Shown here one piece after another: positions 6,320 to 13,608 of a DNA stretch of 21,460 nucleotides. Made by a program: the position numbers and the translations under genes. The notes beneath the pieces are model-generated. The model had not been told where the DNA came from. It made no database searches and saw nothing but the letters and a program-made list of their open reading frames with translations. Each line of letters starts with the position of its first letter. Position 1 is the first letter of the stretch. The DNA is taken from assembly GCA_044370415.1 (NCBI GenBank), contig JBILVO010000058.1, positions 1 to 21,460 on the forward strand, read 5' to 3'. The DNA comes from CAMCQY01 sp044370415 (GTDB lineage: Bacteria > Planctomycetota > Planctomycetia > Pirellulales > UBA1268).

Positions 6320-7312
6320 TCACGATGCCGCGAGGTCGTCGCGTGGTCCGCCGTTCCGCGTCTCCCGCCAGCCGTGCCGCGACAGCCAGCCGTCGTCGAC
6401 GAACCGGCGGGCCAGCGCCCGAAACGCGTGGACCGCGTCGGCATGCCATGCCGTGGTCTCGCAACTGGCCTCACAACTGGGCTCGCCGCCGCTCACATCG
6501 CTGGTCTCGTCGATGCCGCCGAACCGCAGCCGGCAGGGCCAGCCACGGGTCGTCGCCAAAGCATTGAAGGCCTCGGCCAGCCGCAGCGCCCACGCGGCAC
6601 CGAGCGTGTCGCGGAGTGCCACAAAGGCAGGATCGATGGCCGCCGCCAGCGGTCCGGCCGCCGGCGGCGCGGGCCGCCCCGCCACGGCGAGCGTCTGGAT
6701 CGTCGCGAGCAGAGCACCGGCGGCCAAGAGCACCGCGGCCAGGGCATCCAGTCCCATGCCGCCTGCCGCGTCGGCCCGCGCCCCGGGCAGGAAGCCTCGC
6801 ATGAGCAGGATCTGGCCGATCGCGACGCAGCTCGCGGGCAGGGCCCGGCGGGTGCCGGCGAAGTTGAGCCAGCCCACAAGCACCAGGACCGGCATGAAAA
6901 ACCTGCCGATGAGGTGCACGTCGGGCAGGCTGCCCGGACGCATGAGCCGGGCCGAAATGGCGGGCATCACGAGCACGAAAGCAAGCGTCGCCACGATGAA
7001 CTGCCACACGCCGTGTTGCGGCCGCTTCGCGCCCAGAAGCGACATCGCGGGGCAGACCGCGACCGCCACGACGGCCAGCCGCGCCGCCGCCGCAGCCGCC
7101 GGGTCGGCCAGTCCACCTGCCGAACGCATGGCCATCTCAGCCGCGAGCGCCAGGCAGGCCGCGACCGACCAGGCGGCGGCCGGCACCGCCGTCGAGCCCC
7201 GGACGCGGATCATGCCGAACGCCGCCAATCCGCCCGCCACCGCGGCGGACGCGACCGCGATCAGCGGCAGCGCGGCGGCGATCCCGGTCGGGGTGGCTGG
7301 TGGCGGGCCCAT
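6320..7312 (-). CDS. hypothetical polytopic membrane protein
   Basis: A 330-residue protein that I do not recognise as a named family. Hydrophobic segments appear near residues 10-34, 43-62, 74-93, 102-121, 136-152, 156-172 and 186-211, so about seven membrane helices. A soluble C-terminal tail of about 115 residues follows. The tail has two helical stretches (FVALRDTLGAAWALRLAEAFNAL in part, and HAFRALARRFVDDGWL) separated by a polar stretch with three cysteines (residues 260, 280, 284). The ATG at 7310-7312 is the first plausible start, though no Shine-Dalgarno precedes it. The gene stands alone, divergent from the small exported protein gene and 276 bases from the DUF3467 gene. A transport, enzymatic or sensory role cannot be chosen from sequence alone. 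Confidence 0.75.
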   Translation of the reverse strand: MGPPPATPTGIAAALPLIAVASAAVAGGLAAFGMIRVRGSTAVPAAAWSVAACLALAAEMAMRSAGGLADPAAAAAARLAVVAVAVCPAMSLLGAKRPQHGVWQFIVATLAFVLVMPAISARLMRPGSLPDVHLIGRFFMPVLVLVGWLNFAGTRRALPASCVAIGQILLMRGFLPGARADAAGGMGLDALAAVLLAAGALLATIQTLAVAGRPAPPAAGPLAAAIDPAFVALRDTLGAAWALRLAEAFNALATTRGWPCRLRFGGIDETSDVSGGEPSCEASCETTAWHADAVHAFRALARRFVDDGWLSRHGWRETRNGGPRDDLAAS

Positions 7313-7328
7313 GCGGGCGAATCTACCA

Positions 7329-7346
7329 GCCGCCGCCGGCGGCGGC
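7329..7346. repeat. 18-bp perfect GC palindrome upstream of the membrane protein gene
   Basis: GCCGCCGCC (7329-7337) abuts its reverse complement GGCGGCGGC (7338-7346), 17 bases upstream of the ATG on the minus strand. It could fold or extrude as a cruciform, but GCC-type palindromes arise easily in such GC-rich DNA. Confidence 0.5.
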
Positions 7347-7464
7347 GTGGTACCGGTCGTGCCGGTCGGGCGGTCGGGCGAGGATTTCGGAGATGCCCAT
7401 GCCGCCGGCGACCGATGACGGCAGGAGCGGAGTGGTTCCAGGCCGGCAGGCTCGCCAGCTGGCT

Positions 7465-7495
7465 GTGGAAAAAGCCCTCCATGGCCTTTTTCCAC
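7465..7495. promoter_or_regulatory. 10-bp inverted repeat in a divergent gap, candidate operator
   Basis: GTGGAAAAAG (7465-7474) and CTTTTTCCAC (7486-7495) are perfect inverted copies separated by 11 bases. Arm centres are 21 bases apart, two turns of the helix, which suits a dimeric DNA-binding protein. It lies in the 246-base gap between the divergent membrane protein gene (minus) and the small exported protein gene (plus), about 64 bases upstream of the latter. The A/T runs stand out in this GC-rich region. A bidirectional terminator is possible in form but unexpected between divergent starts. Confidence 0.5.
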
Positions 7496-7502
7496 GAGAC
7501 CG

Positions 7503-7521
7503 CCGCCGCTCCCAGCGGCGG
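7503..7521. repeat. 8-bp stem with 3-base loop upstream of the small exported protein gene
   Basis: CCGCCGCT (7503-7510) pairs with AGCGGCGG (7514-7521) across CCC. It lies 38 bases upstream of the ATG at 7559 and only 8 bases after the A/T-rich inverted repeat. Confidence 0.55.
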
Positions 7522-7558
7522 ATGACGTTGTCCACGGACAGCTAGTAGGACCCACCTC

Positions 7559-7897
7559 ATGCCCTCCCTGCCCTTCGTGCGGTCGCGGACCGCCCTTCCC
7601 GCGGTCGTCGCGCTCGCTGCCCTCTGCGCGTGGCCCGCGGCGGCGCCCGGCATCGAGATGTTCACCTACTATGGCGACGGCAGCCGGATCGGCCTGCCCA
7701 ACCTCGAGGTGCCTATCGAGGCCTATCCGGGCATTCCCCTCCGCAGCGACCGGCTGCGGGCGCGGCGGCGTGCCCAGCAGTTGGGACCGGGCGGCAGCGT
7801 GCGGCTCGGACCCACGGGCCTTCCGACGCGGCCCGGCGGGATCACGATCCGTGCCATGCCGCAGGGGGCGCCGATCCCCGCGGTGCCGGCTCCGTAG
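7559..7897 (+). CDS. small exported proline/arginine-rich protein, hypothetical
   Basis: A 112-residue protein with a clear signal peptide (MPSLPFVRSRTAL, a hydrophobic run to AALCAWPAAAPG; cleavage near residues 28-31). The mature part is about 80 residues, rich in Pro, Gly and Arg, with no cysteines and no domain I recognise. An arginine cluster (LRARRRAQQ) lies near residue 66-74. Ribosome binding is weak (AGGA about 9 bases upstream). It is supported by the signal peptide, the clean hydrophobicity profile and its position in an otherwise empty divergent/convergent slot. The frame beyond the TAG stop stays open and reads Pro/Ala/Asp/Val repeats, which may be a lost C-terminal extension. 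Confidence 0.6.
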   Translation: MPSLPFVRSRTALPAVVALAALCAWPAAAPGIEMFTYYGDGSRIGLPNLEVPIEAYPGIPLRSDRLRARRRAQQLGPGGSVRLGPTGLPTRPGGITIRAMPQGAPIPAVPAP

Positions 7898-7918
7898 TAC
7901 GCGGTCACAGGCGCCCCA

Positions 7919-7970
7919 TTGCCGGACGTCACAGCGCCGGACGTGCCAGCGCCGGACGTGCCAGCGCCGA
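7919..7970. repeat. 15-bp tandem repeat (about 3.5 units) between convergent genes
   Basis: Unit GCGCCGGACGTGCCA occurs perfectly at 7934-7948 and 7949-7963. A diverged copy precedes it (TTGCCGGACGTCACA, 7919-7933) and a partial copy follows (7964-7970). It fills most of the 74-base gap between the stop codons of the small exported protein (plus) and the TPR protein (minus). Confidence 0.8.
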
Positions 7971-7971
7971 G

Positions 7972-9369
7972 CTACTTGTCCTTCTTCAGGGCGTCGAGGA
8001 GATCGACGGCGTCGGGCCGGGTCGCGAACAGCGCCTCCGACGCGAGCACCTCCTCGAGAATCTTCCGCGCGCGGTCCTTCTCGCCGCGGTCGGCGAGGAT
8101 CTTGGCGACGTAGTAGGCACCGTCGGTGGAGAGCTGGTTGCTCTGCGTGATCTGCGAGAGGATCTTCTCCGCGTCCTCGCGGCGGCCCACCTTGTAAAAG
8201 ACCCAAGCGAGCGTCGTGAGCGCGGTGACCTGGAAGGGCGAGCCCTCGCGCTGCATGGCGACGTTGGCCTCGGCCATCTCGAGTGCCCGCTGCCGGTCGG
8301 CCTTGTCGTCTCCCTCGACCAGCACCAGCGCCAGCGAGTTGCTCGACGGGAAGTTGCCGGGCGACTGCACGTGAGCTTCGTTGAAATACCGTTCCGCCAC
8401 CTTGTAGTCGCGGCTCACGCGGGCGATGGCGCCCCGAACCACCTTTGCCTCGAGGCTCTTCGGGTCGAGCTTCAGGGCGTTGTCGGCGTGGATGGTGGCG
8501 GTCGCGAGATCGTTCTGTCCGAGATACCACTGCGCAGCCGCCAGCAGCACGGCCGGGTCCTGCGGCGACGACTTGACCGCCTGCTCGATGAGCTTGCGCG
8601 ACGTGTCCCGCTTCTTGGCCTCGTCGTAGAGCCGGGCCATCGCCAGTTCGGGGTGCACCGACTTGTCGTCGAGTTTCTTGGCCTCGCGAAACTGCTCGAG
8701 GGCGTCCTGCGGCTTGCCGAGGTGGTAGAGCACGATCCCGAGCCGCTGGTGGGCGCTGGAGTTGTCGGGGTCGAGTTCCATCCAGGCCCGCAGTTCCTTC
8801 TCGGACTTCTCCCACTGCTTTCGCGCCTCCGCCACGGCGGCGGTGCCGGCATGGCCACGGATGTCGAAATCCCTCTTGCGCTTCGGGTTCTCCGTGTAGG
8901 CGGCGGTGAGCTGATTCGCCTTGTCGAAGAGGACGCTCGCGTCGGTGATGCGGCGATCCTGGAAGGCGAGGTCGCCGAGCAGCAGGTAGGGCTCGGGATC
9001 GGCGGCAAACTTGACCGCGGTGTCCTCGAGTTCGGCCCGGGCCGGCCCCAGCTGGTTCACGCTCAGCCACAGCATCGCCATCATCACGCCCGGTGGCGGC
9101 AGCTTCGGATTGTTGGAACGCGCCCGTTCCATCAGGGCACGGCAGCCGTCGAGGTCGCGGTCGCGAAACCGGGCGATCGCGCTGTTGATGTCGGCGTATT
9201 GGGCGTCGTCCGACACGGCCTTCCCCACGAGGGTCTGGGCGGTGATCTGTCCGTGCGCCGCGAGGGGGCACACGGCGATGGCCAGGGCTGCCACCATGGC
9301 CACTCCCGGAACCAGGGCCCCGATCCGTGAGCCGAGGCGGCGGGCGGTCGTTGCGGGGGTGGACTGCAT
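7972..9369 (-). CDS. exported tetratricopeptide-repeat protein
   Basis: A 465-residue protein with an N-terminal signal peptide (basic start, hydrophobic run about 20-36, cleavage near AAHG/Q at 40-41). The rest is a series of TPR-like helix pairs. Examples lie at about 105-155 (PEPYLLLGDLAFQDRRITDA), 205-232 (AHQRLGIVLYHLGKPQDALE), 240-268, 273-302 (LLAAAQWYLGQNDLATA, DNALKLDP), 305-335 and 375-410 (TTLAWVFYKVGRREDAEKI). TPR arrays scaffold protein complexes; here the location would be periplasmic or paryphoplasmic. AGGAG lies 10 bases before the ATG at 9367-9369. It stands alone, divergent from the ABC permease gene across 170 bases. No catalytic motif is visible and its partner is unknown. 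Confidence 0.88.
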   Translation of the reverse strand: MQSTPATTARRLGSRIGALVPGVAMVAALAIAVCPLAAHGQITAQTLVGKAVSDDAQYADINSAIARFRDRDLDGCRALMERARSNNPKLPPPGVMMAMLWLSVNQLGPARAELEDTAVKFAADPEPYLLLGDLAFQDRRITDASVLFDKANQLTAAYTENPKRKRDFDIRGHAGTAAVAEARKQWEKSEKELRAWMELDPDNSSAHQRLGIVLYHLGKPQDALEQFREAKKLDDKSVHPELAMARLYDEAKKRDTSRKLIEQAVKSSPQDPAVLLAAAQWYLGQNDLATATIHADNALKLDPKSLEAKVVRGAIARVSRDYKVAERYFNEAHVQSPGNFPSSNSLALVLVEGDDKADRQRALEMAEANVAMQREGSPFQVTALTTLAWVFYKVGRREDAEKILSQITQSNQLSTDGAYYVAKILADRGEKDRARKILEEVLASEALFATRPDAVDLLDALKKDK

Positions 9370-9539
9370 CGTGGGACAGCTCCTGGTGCACCGGGGGGAC
9401 GCCTACGCTACCGCGGGACCCCGTGGGCCCGCTGCTCGTGGACGAGCGGCGCAGTGTTCGAACCTGACGTCTGGTACTGTATCCCGCACGATCGTATTTT
9501 TCCATGATTTGGCAGAGATCAAGGCCGCGGAGCGGGAGC

Positions 9540-11231
9540 ATGCTGGGAGCTGTCCTCGAACGGGAAGTGCGGGCCGTGCCGCGGGCCCGCGGGCTGTTCG
9601 TGGCCCGGGCGGTCTACTGCGGTGCGCTCCTGGCCATCGTCGCCACCTGCTGGCTCGTCGTCACCGGCACGCAGTCGGTGACCACCGCCGGCGACACGGC
9701 CCGGTTCGGGGCCACGCTGATGCGGATCCTCGCGCCGCTGCAGCTCTCACTGGCGATGTTGGCCGCCGCCATGACAAGCACCGTCGCGGTGACCTCCGAG
9801 AAGGACCGCCGCACGCTGGAGTTGCTGCTGATCAGCCGCCTGTCCGACGCCCAGCTCGTGCTCGGCAAGCTGACCGGGAGCCTGCTGAGGGTGCTGCTGA
9901 TGCTCCTGGCGGCGGTGCCGGTGTTCGCGATCGCCGCGCTCTTCGGTGGGGTCACGGTGCAGCAGCTCGTCCGCATGTTCGTGGTGACGGTGGCGGCGGC
10001 CCTCGTGGCCGCGAGCGTGGCCAACTGCGTCGCCTTCTGGAAGGACACGACGTTCCAGTCGCTCGCGATCACCACCTTCGCGCTGGTCGCCTGGGTGGCG
10101 GCCGGCGAGGTGGTGGCGGGGAGGCTCGGGCCGGCCGCCGGGGCCTCCGTGTCGCCGGCACGGGCCGTCTTCGCCGCGCTGTCGCCGGCCGGCGGGAGCA
10201 CGCTGCTGCCGTTCCTCGGCGTGTGTGCGGGCGTGATCGCGGCGGCCAATGCCGTGGCGGTGCTCCGCGCGCGGGCGTGGAACACCACGCAGGAGGCCCG
10301 CCGGCGGTCTGCCGCCGAGGATGACGCGACCGCGCCGGGGGCCGCGGCCCGCGTGCGGCGGCCGTCGCGCACGGTCTGGGACAACCCGGTGCTCTGGCGG
10401 GAGATCTGCACGCGGGCCCACGGGAAGGCGATGATCCTCGTGCGGCTGGCCTGGCTTGCACTCTTCGCGGCCGCCGTCGCGGGCATCGTGGCCGAATCCG
10501 GCCGGCCCCGGCCCGACGGGCTCGCGGTGGCGGTGGCGGTGGTGCCGATGGCACTGGCGAGCCTGCTGGCCGTGGCGGCGATGGCCGTCACGAGCATCAC
10601 CACCGAGCGCGACCGCGGCGCGCTCGACGTGCTGCTGGTCACCGACCTCGAACCGGGAGAGTTCGTCTGGGGGAAGCTGTTCGGCGTGCTGACGGCGGCC
10701 CGCGAGCTCGTGCTCCTGCCGCTCGTGCTCTGCGGGGCGCTGGCCGTGGCCCGGATCACGACCGTGGAGAACGCGGTGTACATGGCGCTGGGGATGGCGG
10801 TCCTCACCTTCTTCGCGGCCGTGCTCGGCCTCTACGCCGGGCTGTCGCACGCCGCCTCGCGGCGGGCGATCGCGGTGGCACTGGGCACGGTGGCGTTCCT
10901 CTTCGTGGGCGTCGCCACCGCGATGCGGATCATGGTCGCCTTCGGCTCGAGCTTCGAGCTGCAACTGGCCCCCTTCCTCGCCGTGATCGTCGGCGGGGCC
11001 ATCGGGCTCTACGCGGCGCTCTCGGCCCGCAATCCCTCCCCGGCGATCGGCTGGGCGTCGGCACTGCTGCCGAGCCTCACGTTCGTGGCGATCACGGGGT
11101 TCCTGCAGGGCAACGTGCTGCAGGTCTTCCTCGTGGCCGCCACGGCCTACGGCTTCGCGACGCTGGCGATGCTCGTGCCGGCGATCGGGGCGTTCGACCT
11201 GCTCACGGGCCGCACCACCACGGGCGAGTGA
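9540..11231 (+). CDS. ABC-2-type transporter permease with two homologous halves
   Basis: A 563-residue polytopic membrane protein made of two related halves (about 1-250 and 281-563). Each begins with an amphipathic stretch ending in L/W-R-E (VLEREVRAVPRARG; NPVLWREICTRAHG). Each then has a membrane helix and, after a second, a cytosolic motif: SEKDRRTLELLLISRLSD at 86-103 and TERDRGALDVLLVTDLEP at 355-372, both followed by a GKLxG signature. This is typical of ABC-2 / ABC2_membrane permeases that pair with a separate ATPase. No ATPase gene is adjacent. The ATG at 9540 is preferred: GGAG lies upstream and the protein then begins in the usual way for this family. An ATG at 9504 would add 12 residues without a ribosome-binding site. 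Confidence 0.85.
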   Translation: MLGAVLEREVRAVPRARGLFVARAVYCGALLAIVATCWLVVTGTQSVTTAGDTARFGATLMRILAPLQLSLAMLAAAMTSTVAVTSEKDRRTLELLLISRLSDAQLVLGKLTGSLLRVLLMLLAAVPVFAIAALFGGVTVQQLVRMFVVTVAAALVAASVANCVAFWKDTTFQSLAITTFALVAWVAAGEVVAGRLGPAAGASVSPARAVFAALSPAGGSTLLPFLGVCAGVIAAANAVAVLRARAWNTTQEARRRSAAEDDATAPGAAARVRRPSRTVWDNPVLWREICTRAHGKAMILVRLAWLALFAAAVAGIVAESGRPRPDGLAVAVAVVPMALASLLAVAAMAVTSITTERDRGALDVLLVTDLEPGEFVWGKLFGVLTAARELVLLPLVLCGALAVARITTVENAVYMALGMAVLTFFAAVLGLYAGLSHAASRRAIAVALGTVAFLFVGVATAMRIMVAFGSSFELQLAPFLAVIVGGAIGLYAALSARNPSPAIGWASALLPSLTFVAITGFLQGNVLQVFLVAATAYGFATLAMLVPAIGAFDLLTGRTTTGE

Positions 11232-11276
11232 GTCGGGAACGGCCTCGCCATGGGCGGGAAACTGCCTGCGCACGGC

Positions 11277-11306
11277 CGGTCGGCGAACGGTCGGCGAACG
11301 GTCGAA
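11277..11306. repeat. 11-bp tandem repeat upstream of the DUF4410-like gene
   Basis: CGGTCGGCGAA occurs at 11277-11287 and 11288-11298, followed by a partial CGGTCGAA (11299-11306). It lies in the 184-base gap between the ABC permease stop and the DUF4410-like start, about 110 bases upstream of the latter. Confidence 0.75.
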
Positions 11307-11415
11307 TGCTCTGGCCGTTCCCGCCGCAGGCGCCTATCCTCGCGGCCCCACGCTTCTCTCGGCGCGTTCGTCCCTGCGCCCCCGGGCCTCATGCCTGCAC
11401 CAGAAGGGGATTGCC

Positions 11416-12198
11416 ATGCGTGCATCGTCGTCGCGGTCGCCGGTTGTCTCGCAGTTGCCGGCAGTCTGGTGTCTGGTGGCATTCGCCCTCGTGCCTGCAG
11501 CGGCCGTCCACGCCCAGCCGCCCGGCTGGGGGCCGACGACGACGGCGGCCGGACCCGCCGCCACGTCGTGGCCAGCACGTCCGCCGGCGCGGATCTACGT
11601 GCTCCCCTTTCCGATGGATCCGGGACTCGAGCAGCAGTTGCAGCAGTCGTCCGGCGGCATCCTGCCGCAGGGGCCGGTGCGTCAGCTTTTCAACGGCCGC
11701 CCGCGGGTCGTCGACATGGTGACCGGCTTCGATCGGCAGGCTCCTGTCGGCACGTCGATCGCCAAGCAGGTGGCCGATGCGCTGGCCCAGGCCGGCCTGC
11801 CGGTGGTGTTTTGGGATCAGCCGGCACCGCCTCCCGCTGACGGCTGGCAGCTGCGGGGCGAGGTTGTGGCGGTCAGCGAGGGCAGCGCGGCGGCGCGCGG
11901 CATCGTCGGCTTTGGCGTGGGCAACGCGACGGTCGGTGTCGACGCATGGATGGGAGATCCGACCATCGCCGGCGGCCAGCCATTCTTCGTGCTCGACACG
12001 TCCGACAAGGGCCGGAAGGTGCCGGGCGGCCTGGCGATGGGAGCGGTGACCGGTTTCAACCCGTACGTCATGGTCGGGCGGGCGGCCGCTTCGGCGTCGG
12101 GCATCAACGACATCACGCAGCAGAGCCGCATCTCCGGCGGGATCGTGACGGCGGTCACCGACGCCCTGCGTCAGCACGGCCAGCTGCCCGCCCGCTGA
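11416..12198 (+). CDS. exported DUF4410-like protein
   Basis: A 260-residue protein with a signal peptide (residues 1-33, ending AAAVHA before QPPG) and a Pro/Ala/Thr-rich linker to about residue 58. The core opens with a strand (ARIYVLPFPMD) and later shows LRGEVVAVSEGSAAARGIVGFGVGNATVGVD (about 146-177, read in two parts), which fits the DUF4410 pattern of a Gly/Ser-rich turn, RxxxGFGxG, then a beta strand. Family members are envelope proteins of unknown function. No lipobox cysteine follows the hydrophobic segment, so it is probably soluble rather than a lipoprotein. A strong ribosome-binding site (AAGGGGA) sits about 5 bases before the ATG. It follows the ABC permease gene by 184 bases and converges on the DUF1552 gene. 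Confidence 0.72.
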   Translation: MRASSSRSPVVSQLPAVWCLVAFALVPAAAVHAQPPGWGPTTTAAGPAATSWPARPPARIYVLPFPMDPGLEQQLQQSSGGILPQGPVRQLFNGRPRVVDMVTGFDRQAPVGTSIAKQVADALAQAGLPVVFWDQPAPPPADGWQLRGEVVAVSEGSAAARGIVGFGVGNATVGVDAWMGDPTIAGGQPFFVLDTSDKGRKVPGGLAMGAVTGFNPYVMVGRAAASASGINDITQQSRISGGIVTAVTDALRQHGQLPAR

Positions 12199-12211
12199 CG
12201 GGCCCAAGATC

Positions 12212-12283
12212 GGCGATGCACATGCGGCGATGCCACGAGCGGCGATGCACGTGCGGCGGTGCACGTGCGGCGGTGCCACGACC
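12212..12283. repeat. 14/15-bp tandem repeat, five units, between convergent genes
   Basis: Five consecutive units begin GGCGATGC or GGCGGTGC: 12212-12225, 12226-12240, 12241-12254, 12255-12268 and 12269-12283. They alternate between a 14-base form ending CACRTGC and a 15-base form ending CACGASC. The array fills the 93-base gap between the stop codons of the DUF4410-like (plus) and DUF1552 (minus) genes. There are no spacers, so it is not a CRISPR array. Confidence 0.8.
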
Positions 12284-12291
12284 GGCGAGGT

Positions 12292-13608
12292 TCACACCTC
12301 CAGGCCCGCGAGCGAGCCGCTGCTCGATCCGAAGGCGTCGGCAGCGACTCCCAGCCGCTGCAGGATCGACACGAAGAGATTCGAGAGCGGCGCGTTGTCG
12401 TCGCGCCGGAAGGCCAGGTGCGATCCGTGGCGGAAGCCGCCGCCGGCCAGCAGGATCGGCAGGTTCGTGTTGTCGTGGGTGTTGGAGTCGCCCATGTTGC
12501 TGCCGTAGAGCACGACCGTGTCGTCGAGCAGCCGGCGGCCTGCCTCGCGCCGCTCGCCCAGCGCCGTGAAGAGGCCGCCGAGCAGCTCCATCTGCCGCCG
12601 ATCGGCCTCTTCGAGCTGCCGGACCTTCTCGGCCGACTGGCCGTGGTGCGAGAGGTTGTGATAGCCGTCGGTCGTTGTCTCGGCATCGTCGAGCTTGAAC
12701 GCCGGCGTGGCGAAGGCGTCGACCATCAGCGTCACGATCCGCGTCGAATCGCTCTCGATCGCCAGCCGGGCCATCGTGAGCATCGCCTCGAACCCTTTGA
12801 AGAAATAGGCCCGGTCGGTTACGTCGTCCGGCGCCGCAGCCGAGGCGGCCGGCCTGGGCCGCTGCTCCCAGGCGCCCGCGGTGTGCAGCCGTTCCTCGAG
12901 CTCGCGGATCGACGTGAAGTATTGGTCGAGCCGGCGGCGATCGGCGGTGCCGACGCGGCTGGAGAGGCGGCGGGCGTCGTCGTCGAGGGCGTCGAGAATG
13001 CTGCCCCGCTCCCGGAGCCGCTCCAGCTGCGCGGCCACCTCCGCGGGCGGCCCGGCGACGAACAACTTCGCGTAGAGCCGCGAGGGCCTGTCCTCCGCGG
13101 GGATCAGCACGCCGTCGCGGGTCCAGGCCAGGCTGCGATTTCCCTTGTCGATGTTGACGCCGAGATTGAGCGTGGGAAACCGCGTGAGGTGGCCGATCCG
13201 TTCGGCCGCGAACTGGTCGAGCGAGATCGTGTTGCGGAAGCCGCTGGCCGTGGGGTTGCGGGCGGCGGTGAGGAAGCAGTTCTCGGTGGAGTGGCCGCCG
13301 CGGACGTTGGGGTGGGAAAGCCCGCTGATCACCGTGAAATCGTCGCGGTGGGCGGCGAGCGATTCGAGATATGGGGAGAGCGGGTAGCCGGCGCCGGTGG
13401 CGGTCGGGAAGAACGGCTTCGGCAGCACGCCGAGGTTGTTGGAGATGAGGATCGCCCGCCGCGGCGGAGTCTCCTGCCCGGCCCGGGCCGCCCGTGCCGG
13501 CAGCAGCGACTCAAGCAAGGGCAGGCCGACGGCGGCGCCGGCGCCGCGGAGCATCATGCGGCGGGACAGGACTCCGCGGCCCTGCGCTCGATCTCGGACA
13601 TGCGTCAT
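12292..13608 (-). CDS. DUF1552 family Tat-exported protein
   Basis: A 438-residue protein. The N-terminus has a twin-arginine signal (LSRRMMLRGAGAAVGLPLLE) followed by ARAARAG, a likely cleavage region near residue 43. The mature part has features of DUF1552: RRAILISNNLG early, SGLSHPNVRGGHS, a C-terminal histidine-rich stretch (DGYHNLSHHGQS) and LYGSNMGDSNTHDNTNLPILLAGGG-type sequence (read in parts), which recall the alkaline-phosphatase/sulfatase-like DUF1501 fold. Family members almost always follow a DUF1592/DUF1588 haem protein gene, as here. The ATG overlaps the upstream stop codon (ATGA, 13605-13608), and GGGGAGGGGAG lies about 6 bases before it, so translation is probably coupled. 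Enzymatic activity is not established for the family. It is the last gene of the right operon. Confidence 0.9.
   Translation of the reverse strand: MTHVRDRAQGRGVLSRRMMLRGAGAAVGLPLLESLLPARAARAGQETPPRRAILISNNLGVLPKPFFPTATGAGYPLSPYLESLAAHRDDFTVISGLSHPNVRGGHSTENCFLTAARNPTASGFRNTISLDQFAAERIGHLTRFPTLNLGVNIDKGNRSLAWTRDGVLIPAEDRPSRLYAKLFVAGPPAEVAAQLERLRERGSILDALDDDARRLSSRVGTADRRRLDQYFTSIRELEERLHTAGAWEQRPRPAASAAAPDDVTDRAYFFKGFEAMLTMARLAIESDSTRIVTLMVDAFATPAFKLDDAETTTDGYHNLSHHGQSAEKVRQLEEADRRQMELLGGLFTALGERREAGRRLLDDTVVLYGSNMGDSNTHDNTNLPILLAGGGFRHGSHLAFRRDDNAPLSNLFVSILQRLGVAADAFGSSSGSLAGLEV

Noticed and set aside
7465..7495. Rho-independent terminator.
   Set aside because: It lies between divergent gene starts where no transcript is expected to end. 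The symmetrical A/T arms and 21-bp centre spacing fit an operator at least as well.
7630..9330. Plus-strand open frame of 566 residues across the TPR gene.
   Set aside because: Shadow of the minus-strand TPR gene, and it also overlaps the small exported protein in another frame.
12212..12283. CRISPR array.
   Set aside because: Units are 14-15 bp, directly abutting with no spacers, and no cas gene is present.
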